A DNA stretch of 6,573 bases, from assembly GCA_030607345.1 (NCBI GenBank), contig JAUWKC010000099.1, positions 1 through 6,573 of the forward strand, written 5' to 3'. The notes beneath the pieces are model-generated. The model saw nothing but the letters and a program-made list of their open reading frames with translations, made no database searches and was not told the DNA's origin. Each line of letters opens with the position of its first letter. The stretch's first letter is position 1. Origin of the DNA: Planctomycetota bacterium (GTDB lineage: Bacteria > Planctomycetota > Phycisphaerae > Sedimentisphaerales > SG8-4). The translations under genes were made by a program, and so were the position numbers. Positions 5,988 through 6,573 of the stretch are shown piece after piece.

Positions 5988-6002
5988 CGGGGCGATTTTT
6001 TT
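5976..6002 (+). terminator. Riboswitch-controlled Rho-independent terminator before thiC
   Basis: ATCGCTTC (5976-5983) pairs with GGGGCGAT (5989-5996), two G-U pairs included, around a 5-base loop, followed by seven T (5996-6002). It lies between the aptamer and the thiC ribosome-binding site and shares its left arm with the antiterminator. Confidence 0.8.
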
Positions 6003-6011
6003 GTTTTCAAC

Positions 6012-6016
6012 AGGAG
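6012..6016 (+). promoter_or_regulatory. Shine-Dalgarno site of thiC
   Basis: AGGAG lies 9 bases before the ATG at 6026 and 9 bases after the terminator T-run, so it is not part of the terminator stem. Regulation is therefore best explained at transcription rather than by masking of this site. Confidence 0.8.
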
Positions 6017-6025
6017 TAAGATATT

Positions 6026-6573
6026 ATGGCAACACAACTGCAAATCGCCAAGAGCGGCCAGGTCAGCAAACAGGTCGAGTACGTTGCCGGGATAGAGAAC
6101 CTCGATGCCGAGCACGTACGCAGCAAGCTGGCTGCCGGACAACTTGTGATTCCTGCAAACGAGCTCCACATTCAAACCAATCTCAAGCCGGTCGGCATCG
6201 GAAGAATACTCACCACCAAGGTCAACGCGAACATCGGTACGAGCAGTGTGCGGTCGTCGCTCGACGTTGAGCTCGAGAAAATGGATGTAGCGCTCGATGT
6301 CGGCGCTGATACCATAATGGACTTGAGTACCGGCGGGGACCTGGACCATATTCGCGAGCAGTTGCTTGTGCGCTGTCCGGTTCCCTTCGGCACGGTGCCG
6401 GTCTATCAAATGATAGCTGGCAGGGACGTAGACCAGATAGACAACAAGGTAATTCTGGAGATAGTCGAGAGGCAGGCCAAGCAGGGGGTTGATTTTTTCA
6501 CGATTCACGCCGGCGTGCTGAAAGAGCATCTGGCCCTGCTTGACAAGCGAGTCGGCGGCATCGTCAGCCGAGG
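6026..6573 (+). CDS. thiC: Phosphomethylpyrimidine synthase ThiC, 5' part (runs off the right edge)
   Basis: ThiC is the radical-SAM enzyme that turns aminoimidazole ribotide into HMP-phosphate, the pyrimidine half of thiamine. The 182 complete codons seen carry hallmark blocks in order: VIPAN (41-45), GIGRILTTKVNANIGTS (57-73), GADTIMDLSTGGD (93-105), CPVPFGTVPVYQ (117-128), VDFFTIHAGV (155-164) and RVGGIVSRG at the edge. The C-terminal radical-SAM cysteine motif that holds the [4Fe-4S] cluster must lie outside the window. The N-terminus starts directly with QIAKSG and lacks the long extra N-terminal region of E. coli ThiC, so this is the short form (about 430 residues in the family). The ATG has AGGAG at 6012-6016, 9 bases upstream. 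The TPP riboswitch in its leader agrees with the assignment. No frameshift is seen. Confidence 0.97.
   Translation, partial: MATQLQIAKSGQVSKQVEYVAGIENLDAEHVRSKLAAGQLVIPANELHIQTNLKPVGIGRILTTKVNANIGTSSVRSSLDVELEKMDVALDVGADTIMDLSTGGDLDHIREQLLVRCPVPFGTVPVYQMIAGRDVDQIDNKVILEIVERQAKQGVDFFTIHAGVLKEHLALLDKRVGGIVSR

Noticed and set aside
5705..6529. 274-codon open frame on minus
   Set aside because: It is the antisense shadow of thiC and its riboswitch; the plus strand carries unmistakable ThiC motifs.

Overview
The window reads as ordinary chromosomal DNA of a bacterium, most probably a planctomycete of the Phycisphaerae/Sedimentisphaerales type. This is an inference. It rests on a secreted beta-propeller protein that ends in a single dockerin-like calcium loop (DLNGDCFVDFADF...FASEWLGC), a C-terminal style common in that group, and on a two-domain secreted SH3 protein with repeated PPAGxxxWIS motifs. 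GC content looks moderate. There is no sign of a mobile element, phage, CRISPR array, tRNA or rRNA.

Layout. (1) 6-1196, minus: exported protein with two bacterial SH3 domains, a charged helical middle and a small C-terminal beta domain. (2) 1197-1538: non-coding, with the SH3 gene's promoter and several hairpins. (3) 1539-2732, minus: rhomboid intramembrane serine protease with a TPR-like tail. (4) 2733-3066: divergent intergenic region holding a probable rhomboid promoter and, upstream of it, a promoter-structured RNA-terminator unit on the minus strand that looks like an unannotated small RNA or leader. (5) 3067-4170, plus: M24 aminopeptidase P-like enzyme with all five metal ligands. (6) 4235-5524, minus, convergent with it: secreted RCC1-like seven-repeat propeller, then a Kre9/KNH-like beta-sandwich, then the dockerin-like tail. 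(7) 5525-6025: divergent control region with back-to-back promoters; on the plus side lie a TPP riboswitch, an antiterminator and an intrinsic terminator. (8) 6026 to the window edge, plus: thiC, which is open at the right edge.

The genes do not form an obvious shared pathway. Each seems to have its own promoter. The clearest functional unit is the thiC leader. A consensus-like promoter starts transcription at the riboswitch. A 12-bp antiterminator helix shares bases with both the P1 closing stem and the terminator, so TPP binding should end transcription before thiC.

The most interesting points are the extra hairpin in the normally small L5 loop of the riboswitch, the putative ncRNA at about 2817-2945, and the exact 38-residue period of the seven-repeat propeller. 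No new multi-gene defence or mobile system is visible.
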